Positions 1 through 11,344 of a stretch of DNA of 64,000 nucleotides are shown piece after piece. Both the position numbers and the translations under genes were made by a program. Positions within the stretch are counted from its first letter, which is position 1. Each line of letters opens with the position of its first letter. The stretch comes from Antitrichia curtipendula (taxonomy: Eukaryota; Streptophyta; Bryopsida; Hypnales; Leucodontaceae): NCBI GenBank assembly GCA_951230915.1, contig OX579633.1:27314574-27378573 (forward strand), written 5' to 3'. Under the pieces are notes generated by a model that was not told the origin of the DNA, did no database searches, and saw only the letters and a program-made list of their open reading frames with translations.

Positions 1-371
1 TGTCATTCTAATCCTCCTTCTAATGGTCATTACGAACTCTCAAGATTTCCTTCCCGAAGCCTACCTAATCCTAGGCCTAGGTCACTATTTATCATCTCTC
101 TCCTAGTTCTCCTATATAGTCATATTTTCCTCTACTTCTATTTGTATCTTTGAGTGGTTTTGCAGGTTTTGGACGGCATATATTCCACGTGGAGCTTATC
201 TTGGGCTTGACCCCATCTTTCCTCTTCTCTTTTCTTCTCCATTTGGTTTCTTTCCCCCCTTCTTCCAATGTTCCCCCGATTAATTTCACGTGTTTAAAAT
301 GGACCCGACTCCCCACCCAGACTTTGGACCTTCGAGTAGTTTAGAAGTTTCAATTTGTGAGAACTCCACCC

Positions 372-659
372 AACACCATATTTATTAAAATGAGAGATTG
401 GAGCCCTGTCAAAATAATCATGCTGATCTCGACCTAAATCAGCAGTTTCCATTAAAATGAGAGTTTTGATCTGAATTGATATAAAACCTTTCAATTTTAG
501 ATCAATATTGAAAGGTTTAGGGTCAATTTCACTCAAATCGAGTTAAATTGACAGAAAACCTTTTAGTTTTAGCTGAATTGACATAAAACCTTTAGTTGAT
601 TTTTTTTAAATAACCTCTCATTTCAATGGAAAACTCTCAATTTAATGAATATGGTGTTA
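372..659. mobile_element. MITE-like inverted-repeat element
   Basis: The two ends are inverted copies: AACACCATATTTATTAAAAT at the left and its near-complement ending ATGAATATGGTGTT at the right, each followed by TGAGAG/CTCTCA. The inside holds further inverted copies of an AAAACCTTT motif. There is no coding capacity. It looks like a short non-autonomous DNA transposon; the superfamily is not identifiable. Confidence 0.55.
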
Positions 660-2625
660 CTCGTGTTCCCAACCCCGAAGCCCCTGTCCCAGTAACTCCA
701 AGCCCTTGCCTTGTTGATTCTGGTCTAGACTGGTCCTTTGGGCTGGTCCGTCTTTTTTATTTCTGATCTAGGCTAGGCTTCCGGGCTGGTCTTGTCTTGT
801 TGATTTTTTGACATGGTTGGGTACCAAAAAAACTTAGACTTGGGCTTGGGACACTAAAACTCTAGGATTAGACTGGAGGTGTGCCGGTTCCTCCTATCAC
901 GACTTGGAAGACGGTCTAAACTAATTCACATGTTTGTTTTTGAGACTCATGGATATTTGGAAACTAACGAGAATATCGTCACGTGGATATTTGAAAACTA
1001 AGGAAAAAAGGTGTTTGGATAATCGTAAAAAATGTCAAACTTTTCTAGACCCTTCAATCAAAGCTTCACCGTCGTGAGGGTAATCTTAAAAAATGCCAAA
1101 CTCTTCTAGATCCTATGATCAAAGCTTCGCCGTCTCGGAGAGGGATTCACACGGCAAGACAAGGTTCAGACAAAGGTTAGGACACAAATTAGAAAAACGA
1201 CACGAAGGAGGTTCTAAGCTTCGCCGTCCCGGGGGGTGTTCACTTAACAAGAGAAACAATGGTTGAACAAGGGTTAGGACACAGGAAGATAGAAAAGGAT
1301 ATCAACACAATGTAGCTTTTACTAGTTAGTACAAAAAAAAACTCATATACTAAAGGCCCCCCAAAGCGGCATCGCCAAGTTACGGTGTGGGGCTGCTCTA
1401 GGGTTAGTGCACGACACCCAAAAGACTCTTAAAACACCCAAGTTAGTTCACAAGGATACCCCAAGGATAAGAAGATTCTCAAATAGCAAGAAGAGTCCAC
1501 ACAAACACACGCAAAGGATGTACAAGGCAAGATAGAAGGACCCCCAAGGACCTTCAAAGCTTGAAATATAACAACAAAAGGAGCCCAAAGTGCTCCAAAA
1601 GCACCGTAGAGGTTTTTGGCTTCAAACGCCAAAATATTCAAAATAACTTGGACCCACGGACCCAACAACAAAATGAAGGGGGTGTTCTAGAGAGAAAAAT
1701 GGGGACCTTAAATAGGTTTCCAAGGGCCCACCCCTCCCTCTAGAGTTCTAAGGTAACCTTATCAACTCGGATTTTCATCCTCATCCTCAAAGATTTTCAT
1801 CCTAATCCCTAAAATCTACCATCTATGCTAGACCAACCTCCTAACTTTTGGAGATTAACTCCAATTGTCAAACGGATTGCGTCATTGGCTCCAGATCGCC
1901 GTGTTTAGTCCTAGATCCCTCTACTCCCCATACTGAAGCCAAAAACCCATCGTAGGCTAATTTAGTTTAAAAACCAAATAGTAGTAAAATCCTAGATCTT
2001 GGGGTCTCCTATTTTGAGAAATGTGAATAGCCTAGGGTCTCCGGTAGGTGCGAGAGAGTCGGAAAGGACTCTTGGTTGACTTTATTTCGCCATCGTATGG
2101 TCCCAGAATGCCAGTCAACGTGGCGGGGACCCTGCCACGTGGTTAATTCCCAAGGAATCTCGCCGGTTCGGGTACTTGTTGCTATCGGAATGTTGTGAAA
2201 CTTCACGGAGCACATTATTAACATTAAACAAGCTAGTCTAATTTTTAGTGAGATTTTCTTGTAACCTGGGTAATTTCCATGAAATTCCCGTTGGAGGTTA
2301 AAAGGGTTGACCACCCAGGAAAAGGTTCTTCTGCAAGTCGGAAGATGCCGGGAATTTTCACGTGACCTCTCATGGAGTCACATGAAAGACATGTAGTTGC
2401 GTTTCCATACCTAGCACGATTAGTCAGTGGAGATGAAAATTGGCCATCTCCTTGAATTAGCGACGGTGCGGGAGTCTTTTGTAGATAGAGAAATCTTAGC
2501 AAATAGATTTTGTCGTTGGACTCCTAGCATGGGATTTACCCTAGAACACCATCCTTGGGTTGTAGATTCCTCCACGGGCCTGGTCTTGCGTCATTGGCTC
2601 CTTTTGCCGACCAGGTTCTATGCAT
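660..2625. other. Non-coding repeat-rich tract
   Basis: Apart from the tandem repeat at 1019-1141, no open frame here resembles a protein and no splice-consistent gene could be built. Duplicated phrases such as AAGGGTTAGGACACA suggest degenerate repeats. The preceding bases 1-371 also show nothing recognisable. Confidence 0.5.
1019..1141. repeat. Two-copy tandem repeat, about 61 bp unit
   Basis: Two adjacent diverged copies share AAAAAATG(T/C)CAAAC, TTCTAGA and ATCAAAGCTTC(A/G)CCGTC. A third partial copy of the AAGCTTCGCCGTC segment lies near 1216. It sits in a non-coding tract that may be an old retrotransposon or other repeat, but I see no polymerase, protease or integrase motif nearby. 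Confidence 0.55.
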
Positions 2626-3194
2626 TTAGATGGTGGTGTACTTTTTTACTAAAAGTGTTTTGAAACTTATCTGATGAATTTTTTTATTGCGTCAATTTTT
2701 TATTTTTGAATTGAAAATATAAATGAATTCACCAAAATTTCAAAAATAACTTGTTCTAAACTCCAAATGGTGGATTGTTGTATAAAAATAATACAAAATA
2801 GGAGGAGATAAAATTTGAAAAATGAATTAGAGAAGGCAATTTTAATAGTCTGAAAGCTTATTTTGGGGGCCACTACCTTCAAGAAGCTATTTTAGTGCCA
2901 TAACTTCAAGTGTCAAAAAAAATCTTTACAAACATAGTCCTTCAATAATTACAAAAATTGGATTTTTGAAGTGAAACTTTTGCATCCCAATTTGCATATG
3001 TGTGAAAACTACACGAGATATTACATACAAGAATATGCAAGAAATATGTGCATCCAAAAGTTTATTTTGAGAGCACAAACACATTAAAAGTCAAACTTGT
3101 GGCACTTAATCAAAAACTCAAAAATCACAATTTGGTTTTAATGATTTTTAATGTCTACAATAATAACTCAGTAAAAAAGTACACCACCATCTAA
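2626..3194. mobile_element. TIR element with 25-bp perfect ends
   Basis: The left end starts TTAGATGGTGGTGTACTTTT and the right end finishes with its exact reverse complement, giving about 25 bp of perfect terminal inverted repeat around 569 bp. The interior is AT-rich with no coding frame. It is probably a recently active non-autonomous DNA transposon; the target duplication is unclear. Confidence 0.7.
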
Positions 3195-3662
3195 CTAGTG
3201 TATGTTTAACTATTTGTGCCATGCATTTAAAAAATGACTCCATTGTAACTTACCACATAAAAAGCCATTTGGGACTTATTTGAAAAAACAAAGTATCAAG
3301 CTTTGGAGGGATGGCACTGTTGGAATGTGCACGGAATGACTTTGGATTGTCTTTTTTTGTAGCCACTATAGGGTCATAAATTTTTTAGGCCTAATCCAAG
3401 TAAAGAATGTGACAATTTAAATGGCCTTGACATTGTGACCGTTTTAGAAAAATATTGTGACTAATTTATGTATTTTAGATGACCACTATTGAAATTATTT
3501 TTTGTTAGTTTGGAGGTAGTCTAATGGCACTAATAGACTTAGGACTAATTACCTTACAAGCTCACAACTAATTCATAATGTACTGAGAGTCTACTTGTTG
3601 TTGGGAGTTGTATATAACTATATTGTTTCTCCATGATTGAGTTATTTTTGAACATCTTCAAC

Positions 3663-3960
3663 CATTACAAAAAATATGAGGCCTCAACAAGGCCGTGAGT
3701 GCTGATTTTCGGGACCCCGCGGGTGATATTACGGGAAAAAAAAAAAAAAAAAAAGATCTTTTTTTTTTGTTTTTTTTTTCCCAAAAAAAAATTAAAAAGT
3801 GACGTCACGCTGACGTGCCGCTGACGTCAGCGCTGGCGTGGAACTTCGACCACGTCAAAATTTCAGTTTCTGAATTTATTTTTTTGGAAAAAAACTCCAT
3901 AGTATCACTACTGGGGTCCAGGCTTAACGGCCTTCCAGAGGCCTCATATTTTTTGTAATG
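3663..3960. mobile_element. CATTA/TAATG MITE, copy 1
   Basis: The ends are a perfect 23-bp inverted repeat (CATTACAAAAAATATGAGGC... and its complement). The middle carries A- and T-runs, then three GACGT/GACGTCA palindromic motifs. It belongs with the diverged copies at 5465, 7858, 11009 and 15425. Size 298 bp, non-coding. Confidence 0.75.
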
Positions 3961-5133
3961 CTTTAAGAAGGCAACACTATAATAGTGGGGCATACCTTAA
4001 TCCTACAACGCCAAGTGTTGATAGATGACATTATGTGGCACTTCACTGATTTTGCATGGTTACTTGAGAATGAAGAATGGATGATTTTCATTTGTGATTT
4101 ATTGCCAGCTAAGGGATTTTGGCAATCTCGCTAATCCTTGAAGATTCATTGGGGATAGTTTTGGTTGTTTTTTAATTTTATACAAGTTGTACATGCTAGA
4201 AAATGGAGTGAAAATGTATCACTGTGCAATGCATTTTGAATTTTCTTGGTATTTTTGCCAAAATTTAAACGAGGTTAATACAATCATCTCTTTTTCATTC
4301 GATTCCAACTATTAAAATATATGCCATACTTTACTAATAGGTTCATCACATCAACGGCAAATATTTATTTAAAGTAGGAAATCAAGGTTCACCAAGCCTA
4401 AAATGTAATTTATGCTATTTAAGCAACCATTCAAAATTGAACAAAGTATAGGCATTTTGTTAGGTTAAGATACTTCATTTAATGGTTTTAAAGAAGATAA
4501 TATGTTATTTGTAATTTCTAAATATTAGGCAAAATAGGGGGTGAATTTCTAAAAAAATTCGGCATCATTTTTTTTCAAATATTTATTGATGAACTTGCTA
4601 GTAAGGTGTGGTAGTAACTTTCAAAGTCTACTTTTTACTAAATTTTGAATTTCCAAAAACTTCTCAAAATTGAATAATTTATTGTTATAACAAATTCAAC
4701 ACTTGTTACTATAGAGTAGTGATTTTTACTATTTCTAGTAATATAAATGATTTACATCCATGGTTATGTTCTTCATTGTGTAGTACAAAATTTGAATTTT
4801 TTCAGTACATTTTGTGTTTAATGTGAATTTTCAAACAAACTCTTAAAGAAACCACAGTAAATTAAAATCGTCACCAAAATTAATTTTATGTAAAATTTAT
4901 TATATGTAGTGCATTCATGCCTTCACCTATTAAAACTATTGTGTTGGAATTTCATGAAAATTTTATGTGCAACAATTCAATTGAAATGTAAAACTTCATT
5001 CTATGGTTATAGATCCAACATTTAGAAGGCAAGGGCAAATAGAAAAATTATGGGTGTTTACACTTCAAACTTCATCATTCTAGGTTTCATTCAACCATCT
5101 AAGCTTAAGGTAGGAGGTTCTAAAAGCACTCAC
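3961..5133. other. AT-rich intergenic DNA
   Basis: No gene, RNA or clear transposon end was seen. The stretch 3195-3662 is similar. Both are very AT-rich with only short chance reading frames. Confidence 0.5.
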
Positions 5134-5410
5134 GCTCCAAAACCGCCCCCGCCCCCCCCCCCCCCCCTAAAATTTACACTGTTTGTACATGATTTTTTTT
5201 CATATCCTTCACTGATGTACAAATAATGTACATTTTAAGGGGTGGGCAGTTTTGGAGCCTTATGCCAGTTCAACTTCAAACCTTCATAACTAATTCCACA
5301 AAGCTCAAAAAATATGAAACAACTTGAGTTAAATGCCAATTCTACTTCTCTATCAAGGAAAATTTACTGAAAAATACTTCAAGAAGTTTCACCTCCCCAA
5401 AATTCAATTC
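5134..5410 (-). repeat. Dispersed repeat M (inverted copy) with TGTACA hairpin and poly-C tract
   Basis: The segment 5134-5259 is a hairpin-like unit beginning GCTCCAAAACCGCC and ending GGGCAGTTTTGGAGC, with paired TGTACA/ATGTAC motifs and a run of 16 C residues at 5152-5167. The adjoining 5260-5410 is the reverse complement of the sequence found at about 9770-9917 and 11345-11503, so the whole unit is an inverted copy of a three-copy dispersed repeat. Confidence 0.6.
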
Positions 5411-5464
5411 CAGTCCTTAGATGATCGCTTTATGGACCTACTATCTTATAAGGTGCTCCCACCC

Positions 5465-5737
5465 TATTAGATGAGATTTGGGGGGCTAGGAGGGTCATTT
5501 CAGGCCCCGTTCCCAACGTTGTTCCCCCAGCAGTTAAAGAACGCCGTTGTCAGAATGAATTTTTTTGAAAAAAAAAAAAAAAAAAAATCTTGAAATGAAA
5601 AAAAAAATGAAAAGAAAATGAAATAATAAGACGTGGCAACTGCTGTGTCACATTAGGCAGCTGCTACAACGCAGTTTCGGGGGTTGGCAACCCTAGGGAA
5701 CTTGCAGCCCTCCCCGGGGGCTGGAAATCATCTAATG
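5465..5737. mobile_element. CATTA/TAATG MITE, copy 2
   Basis: Starts TATTAGATGAGATTTGGGGG and ends GGCTGGAAATCATCTAATG. The inner subterminal block GGGGGGCT...GGAGGG pairs with CCCTCCCCGGGGGCTGG. A poly-A core follows. It is clearly related to the element at 11009. Confidence 0.65.
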
Positions 5738-5761
5738 CAAATGCACCACTGACCCAAAGCT

Positions 5762-5935
5762 GCCATCATCATGCTGTCTACATCTCCAAAATCAATATGT
5801 ACCCATGTGGAAAGAAATGATTTTGAAACTCTACCAAACCAAACTTTGATCCTTTACAACTTTTGCATACAATATGCAAACGTTGCCTCCTTGCCTGGGT
5901 TGGAACCTCCTTTCACTTGCCAACTAGAAAATTAC
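5762..5935 (+). repeat. Dispersed repeat J, copy 1
   Basis: The core TACATCTCCAAAATCAATAT, then AACTTTGA.CCTTTA..A..TTTGCATAC and CCTCCTTTCACTTGCCAAC, recurs at 8724, 44311, 47208 and 54235 in the same orientation. Non-coding. Confidence 0.6.
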
Positions 5936-6269
5936 TCATTCAATTTTACTCATTAACTCTGTATAACTTTCATGTACAGAAAATGAAGGAAAAAACAGTG
6001 CTTTGAATGATTGCATTTCTGCCACGTCAGAGGCCTTGTTGCTGGGGACCATGCACCCAACATGACTGTAAGAATTTTCAGACAGGCATCAGCCAGCTTT
6101 TGTGTTTCAGTTCCTCGATAATTATATTTTTGTACTGTAATATCACATATTCTTTTCTTTACTGCACAGATATAAGGTTAGAGGTGAGGTAAACCAGCCT
6201 ATGACAAGCAGAATTACTGGTTTGCCTTGTTGACATTTTTGAAGAAAAGAATTTATTTTTTCATATAAA

Positions 6270-7330
6270 GAAATGGAGAGAGCAGTTGAAATTTTTTTTT
6301 TTTGATAAAGTATAAATTTGTTATGAATTTTTGAAGTTGGTTTGCCTAATTGATCCAAAACAGTCTCTAGACTACCCCCAAAACCACCCAAAACTATATC
6401 CATAATGGTCATCTTATCATCTAAAGCAGTCACAATATTTCCTAACATGGCACAATACTTCTTAACATGGCCATGACATAAAGGATTAGAAAAGTTAGGG
6501 CCGCTTCATACTATGGCTGACCAAGTCGAGAGGCCGTGCCCAAACTTTGGGTGAGAGTCCAAAGAAATGCCCATTAAAGAGCCCATTTCGTTGGACTCTT
6601 GACCATAGTTTGGGCACGGCCTCTCAACTTGGATGGCCATAGTGTGAAGCCTCCAAAGGCCAAGTCCAAAGTCCGAACCTCACCTATGTGTCAATTTTTT
6701 CAAGCAAAAGTTAAAAAAACATGAGAAAGGAGTCCAAAATGGCCTTAGAAAAAATATCACAGCACATGCACTTACCATCAAACAAAGAATATGAAGGGTA
6801 TGAATGGAATAGAAGGGTGGCATTGGCCATTGAAGGGAAGTAGGTTAAGGGAACTAGGTTCATTGAATGCAAAGACTCCCCATTGTAATTGTGGAGACTA
6901 GGTTTCAAACCCCAATGGCGACAAATAACAAAGTGCAAATAAGAAATAACAAAGTGTGTGAAAAGAGAGAACAAATCTGATTTTCTAGGAAAAAAATTTG
7001 ACGGACTCTCGATCATAGTTTGGGTCTCCATTTTTGCTCGACCCAAACTATGGTTGAGAGTCCGTCAACATGTAATTAATTTTCTGCTAGAAATATCAAT
7101 TTGGAGGGCAATGGACTCTCGACTGTGCTGTCTAGTGTGAAGGGTTGAGAGGCCGCAATTTCAGGAATTCATGGATTCCTGCAATTTGATTGGTCAAAGT
7201 CGACGGCCTCTCGACCCTCTGCCGTTGTGTGAAGCCACCCTTAGTGCTTGTATTGAATTTAAATTAGAAAGGTAGAAGTTCCTTAAGTAGTCACTATTAC
7301 CCCAAGGCAAAGATTTTGTCCATTGTCTAA
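6270..7330 (+). repeat. Older dispersed repeat split by an insertion
   Basis: The parts 6270-6494 and 7241-7330 match the uninterrupted sequence at about 39020-39300 (for example TATAAATTTGTTATG.ATTTTTGAAG, TCTCTAGACTA.CCC, AGTTCC..A.TA.AGTCA). The inserted element at 6498-7240 accounts for the gap. Confidence 0.6.
6498..7240. mobile_element. PIF/Harbinger-like (Tourist-type) element with TTA target duplication
   Basis: The left end reads GGGCCGCTTCATAC and the right end, read inward, GGGTGGCTTCACAC. Both are flanked by TTA (6495-6497 and 7241-7243), the 3-bp target duplication typical of PIF/Harbinger. Inside are two strong foldbacks: 6498-6655, and a 71-bp hairpin at 6998-7068 with arms of about 29 bp. 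No transposase frame is visible, so the element is non-autonomous. Confidence 0.65.
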
Positions 7331-7857
7331 CCAATCTAATGAAGTCTTAATCTCATTTATTAGCAAATGTCTGCCATGGGTCGATGTAAGATTATAATGG
7401 ATGGTTTTCTAGGTGTCTGCATTGGGTAGTTTGCTTGTCATAGGTTGATTTACTTTAGAGATACCTAAAATGGATAATTTAACACTTGAGAGCCCAAACA
7501 TCTCAATTATGGCCTTCCGTAATTGAAAGGTTGCCATGTTTGACTATTATAATTTTTTCAACAATACATTCAAAACATTTGTCCATTTCCTTGAAACTTC
7601 AGGCTTGTCTCCATTACCAATTTCTATGGTTAGTTTATGTGGATCTTATTTTGGGTGACATCTTGATTGGAATGAGTTAAGAAGGATATGGAATTTGGTA
7701 AACATGCCCTGAGCGTTCAAAAATTAAGCATTTCAACTTGTAAGATATGGGGATACTACAAGAGAACTATATCAATTTGGACATTTTCAGTCAATTTGGA
7801 TGTGTTAATTTGGTCAATTTTTTTCAAATTTTTTTTTCAATTTTGACATTTTTCAGT
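7331..7857. other. Intergenic DNA without a recognisable gene
   Basis: AT-rich sequence; the longest open frame (about 64 codons near 7486) has no recognisable motif or splice context. Confidence 0.45.
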
Positions 7858-8121
7858 CATTAGAAAAAAATTTAGGCCTCAAGAGGGCCATGAGTTTTTA
7901 GTGGCAGCGGTGCAATTATAGAAGAAATTGATTTTTTTTTTTTAGTTAGCAATTGATGTAGCACTAGTAGTGCCACGTCAACACCACATTAGCATCATGT
8001 CAGATTGGATATATGTTTTATACTTTAATTTTTTTAACTTTTTTATATCTGCACTGTGGGGTGGGGGGGGGCAGAAATGAAAAGTTAGCGGCCCTTTGCA
8101 AGGTTCAAATTTTTTCTAATG
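7858..8121. mobile_element. CATTA/TAATG MITE, copy 3
   Basis: Begins CATTAGAAAAAAATTTAGGC and ends CAAATTTTTTCTAATG, with inner GGCCTCAAGAGGGCC pairing with GGCCCTTTGCAAGG. It shares the layout of the element at 3663, including a central T-run and a GTGCCACGTCA segment, but is more degraded. Confidence 0.6.
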
Positions 8122-8723
8122 CAATTCAAATATGGTTTATCAATTCAAACAATATTTTCTTGCAGTGTAAATTTGTGGTTTAGAAATTGAGCTCAATGTG
8201 TGTGAAAATAAGAATGAAGAAGAATGCAATAAAATTTATTTATTTTTCCTCGAGAATAAATGTTTTATTCAATATCAATGAGAATTTTTCATCTGGATCC
8301 ATCCCTGTCTTATAGCTTCACCTAAAACGACTAGCTTTGAACTTGTTTCTAATCAAGTAGTATGCATCCTACAACCACACATTATAAATAGGAGGAAGAG
8401 ATATATGTAGATATATGAAGATGAAAAGTGAGAATTTTTTTCAATCAACAGTACATCCAACCATATACCACTATAGGATATTGTACTAGGTCATTCCAAG
8501 GAGCCTCTCTATTTTAGATATCTCTACCTTAAATAGCCCAGCTTCTTTGACTCTCTTCAAATCTACCCAAAATAAGGTGTATGCATGTGTTATATTGTAG
8601 CAAATGACACTTTCACATAAAATATCTAGAGCTTTGAAACTCTCCGTCTTATTGGAAATTGAAAGATTTTCAAACCTGAAGCAACAAAAAAGCAAGTGTT
8701 CTGACCTAAATCACCTGAAATAA

Positions 8724-8890
8724 GGTGGGCACCTCAAATAACACATTTTGTCTGTAACCCACTATCATCACTCTATTTACATCTCAAAATCAATAATTTT
8801 AGGGCATCTACCCCAAATAAAACTTTGACCCTTTATCACATTTGCATACGATATCCAAATATTGTGTTCTTTGGTCTATCGATAGCTCTG
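8724..8890 (+). repeat. Dispersed repeat J, copy 2
   Basis: Contains GGTGGGCACCTCAAATAA, TACATCTCAAAATCAATAAT, AAACTTTGACCCTTTATCAC and TGCATACGATATCCAAATAT, matching the copies at 5762, 44311, 47208 and 54235. Non-coding. The preceding 8122-8723 holds nothing recognisable. Confidence 0.6.
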
Positions 8891-8987
8891 TAGGGAGTTA
8901 TTGTTGTTTCTAACCTTGTCTCTTTCATGTCATCCTCCAACCTAAGTCAACCTCCATTGGAATTTAGAATCGTGTAGTCTTTTGGTG

Positions 8988-9530
8988 GGATCCATCTCCA
9001 CCAATAGGCTAAAAATGGGCATGCCAAAGAGAGTTTGGCATGTTAGTTTTACAACAAGGCCCCACCATGTTTATTGGCCTCTACTAGCATGCGTTGGACA
9101 CATCCCAGCAACATGGCCGAACCCGGTTCCAAGGTGGAAATGTTGTGAGCCACGCAAGGAAATTCTACCCGTCACTCTTCAGCCCATAGCTCTTACTAAC
9201 TTTGCAAGTTATTCAATGCAACCTTGTCCCCATCCAAATCATTATCTTTTCGTCAACACCGTGGCTCAAGTCAATCGGCCAAAGCACGACAACTTGAGGT
9301 GTTGTGATTGATTTTTGTTGTGGTCTGCGTTGACAAATTTAGAAATCTCCAACTGGTGGGACACAAAAAAACCCACCGGGCACACCAAACCATTTGCCGA
9401 GGCAGTATAGCGTGCCGCAATGGAGATGCTCTAACAAGTGGGGCCTTGACCGGAGCACTGGCAGGGACACACCAAACTCTCCAGATTATACCGGGCGGAT
9501 TCTGCCATCTGCTGGTGGAGATGCTCTAAT
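8988..9530. mobile_element. Possible MITE with CATCTCCACC/GGTGGAGATG ends
   Basis: CCATCTCCACCAATAGGC near the left edge is complementary to GGTGGAGATGCTCTAAT near the right edge, and a second ATGGAGATGCTCTAA lies at 9420. This stretch is more GC-rich than its surroundings. Ends of the GAGCATCTCCA type are common in plant MITEs. The open frames across it have no family resemblance and are treated as chance. Confidence 0.35.
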
Positions 9531-9769
9531 GCTCAATGTTGCAAATTAAGTTATATGTTACACTGAATACAAAGTTATTGCCATCAACAGCATTTGAAGG
9601 CCCGAATGAGACATTTGAGCAGTTTCACATACATGATGCATCTTCACCTTAACTTTGACCTTATGATCACACCTGATTACAAGTCAATGATGTTGAAGGA
9701 GACAAGGGTTCATAAAGGAAGGGAAGGGAAGGGAACAGGCTCAGGAATCGCCCACGTAAGAGCTGAAAC

Positions 9770-10032
9770 TGAATTTGGGGGAGGCGGAGCCTCTTGGAAT
9801 ATTTTTCAGTAAATTTTCCTTGAAAGACAAGTGGAATTGGCATCTAACCCAAGTCGTTTTGTATTTTTTGGAGCTTCGTGGAATTAGTTATAAAATTTTG
9901 AAGTTGAAATGGCATAGGGTTCTAAAATTGTCCACCTTCTAAAAATGTACATTGTTTGTACATTGTTGAAAGCTATGAAGAAGCAACATGTACATATAGT
10001 GTACATTTGAGGAGGTGGATGATTTTAGAGAC
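9770..10032 (+). repeat. Dispersed repeat M, copy 2
   Basis: Shares CTTGGAA.ATTTTTCAGT, TGGAATTAGTTA.AAA.T.TTGAAGTTGAAA and the terminal TGTACA hairpin (9918-10032) with the copies at 11345-11603 and, inverted, 5134-5410. Non-coding. Confidence 0.6.
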
Positions 10033-10088
10033 TACACGACTTTAGAGCCTATACGACTTTAGAGCCTATTACTTTAGTCTACTCTTAA

Positions 10089-11337
10089 CCCCTAAAGGTG
10101 AGAAACTATTTTTTCACCAAAACCACTTCAAAACTGCTATTTCTAACACAAGTACCAAATTTTAGAAAAAACCCAGTTTTGGGAGAAATATAACCGTAGG
10201 ATCTTGTATTAAACTAGTTTGGGAAGTAGTGGAAAAATTTTCAGAAATTTACACCATGTGGATTGCAAGATTATAGCGTTTGAAGTGACAAAAATCCTTT
10301 TTTTGTTCTTGCAAAAATCTGGGCAGCTGCACTTCACAAGGTTACATTTGTATGAAAAAATGTCCAAAATGGTGGTTACTATTCGGATTCATTCTTCAAG
10401 GCAAGTTACAAGTTGTTTACATGCTTGAAAATTTTCAAATCATTTGGAATTGTAAAACATATAGGAAAAATATAGTAAATAGAAAGAGATAGAGAATGTT
10501 CAAAATACTAAATTGTTAAGAATTTAAAGTATAGAATTTTAAAATGCCAATCCAAATGGTTGTAATATTGTAATAAACATTTAACACCCAATGTTTTTAT
10601 TTTTTTTCAAAAAGATTGAAAATTGAGTTAAATAAAGGACTTCAAAGTTTATCTTAGAGTAGAGATTCCATAACTACCCTCAAACTAAAACTCCTCATAA
10701 CTTTCATCTCGTTAATCACAATGGAATGATTCAAAGCTTATCATGTAATACTATATATAAATCTAAAGAAACAATTTCAAAATTTTACTTCAAAAAAAGC
10801 AATTTTAAAGAAGTTTTTTCAACTGCCCGGGCTACCTGTCAACCAATGAAAATGATATATAATGCAATAAGTTTTTAACCACATAGTCAAAAGTTATGAA
10901 AATTGTTGGGTCTTAAAGCTACTCCTCGAGCACATCTTGTGTGAAAATTTCAGACAAAAAAAAAATTTCGGTTGTAGTGAGCTATCCAAAATCGCTATGT
11001 TGTCAAAACATTAGATGGGATTCCGGGGGGCTGGAGGGCCGTTTCAGCGTTGTTCCCAGCCCCGTTCCCCGGGACCCCCATCAAACGCGCCGGCATTTTT
11101 TTTTTTTTTTTCAAAGAATAAAAAAAAAAAATTATTTTAAGTCCTTAAAATGAAAAACAAAGTCAATTTTTTTTTTTTTTTCCTTCAAAAACTCTGACCT
11201 GGCAGTCGCTTGGCCAGGTCAGCACAGGCAGGGAATGGCGGGTATTGGCGGATTTCGACTGGAGAACTCACAGCCCTCCCCGATGGCTGAATCCCATCTA
11301 ATGAAATGGTGTTTGGTCTTTTAGGGATTAAAGCAAC
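10089..11337. mobile_element. TTAA-bounded CCCCTAAAG element, copy A (hosts a nested MITE)
   Basis: Begins after TTAA (10085-10088) with CCCCTAAAGG and ends before TTAA (11338-11341) with TTTTAGGGA. The interior matches the element at 58256-59189 over most of its length (ACCAAAA.C.CTTCAAAACTG.., TAGGATCTTGTA.TAAACT.GTTTG, TGGATTGCAAGAT.ATAGCGTTTGA). The match is interrupted by the 295-bp MITE at 11009-11303. No transposase. Confidence 0.65.
11009..11303. mobile_element. CATTA/TAATG MITE, copy 4, nested in a TTAA element
   Basis: The ends are perfect 15-bp inverted repeats, CATTAGATGGGATTC and GAATCCCATCTAATG. Next to them, GGGGGGCTGGAGGGCC pairs loosely with CAGCCCTCCCCG. Two A/T homopolymer runs lie in the core. 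On either side the sequence resumes the TTAA-bounded element, so this copy inserted later. Confidence 0.75.
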
Positions 11338-11344
11338 CTTGTAA

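Noticed and set aside
1..2625. LTR retrotransposon
   Set aside because: Repeated phrases are present, but I found no paired LTRs, primer-binding site or polymerase motifs.
8982..9529. Overlapping 109- and 73-codon plus-strand frames
   Set aside because: No recognisable domain, no splice or promoter context, and they lie in a probable MITE.
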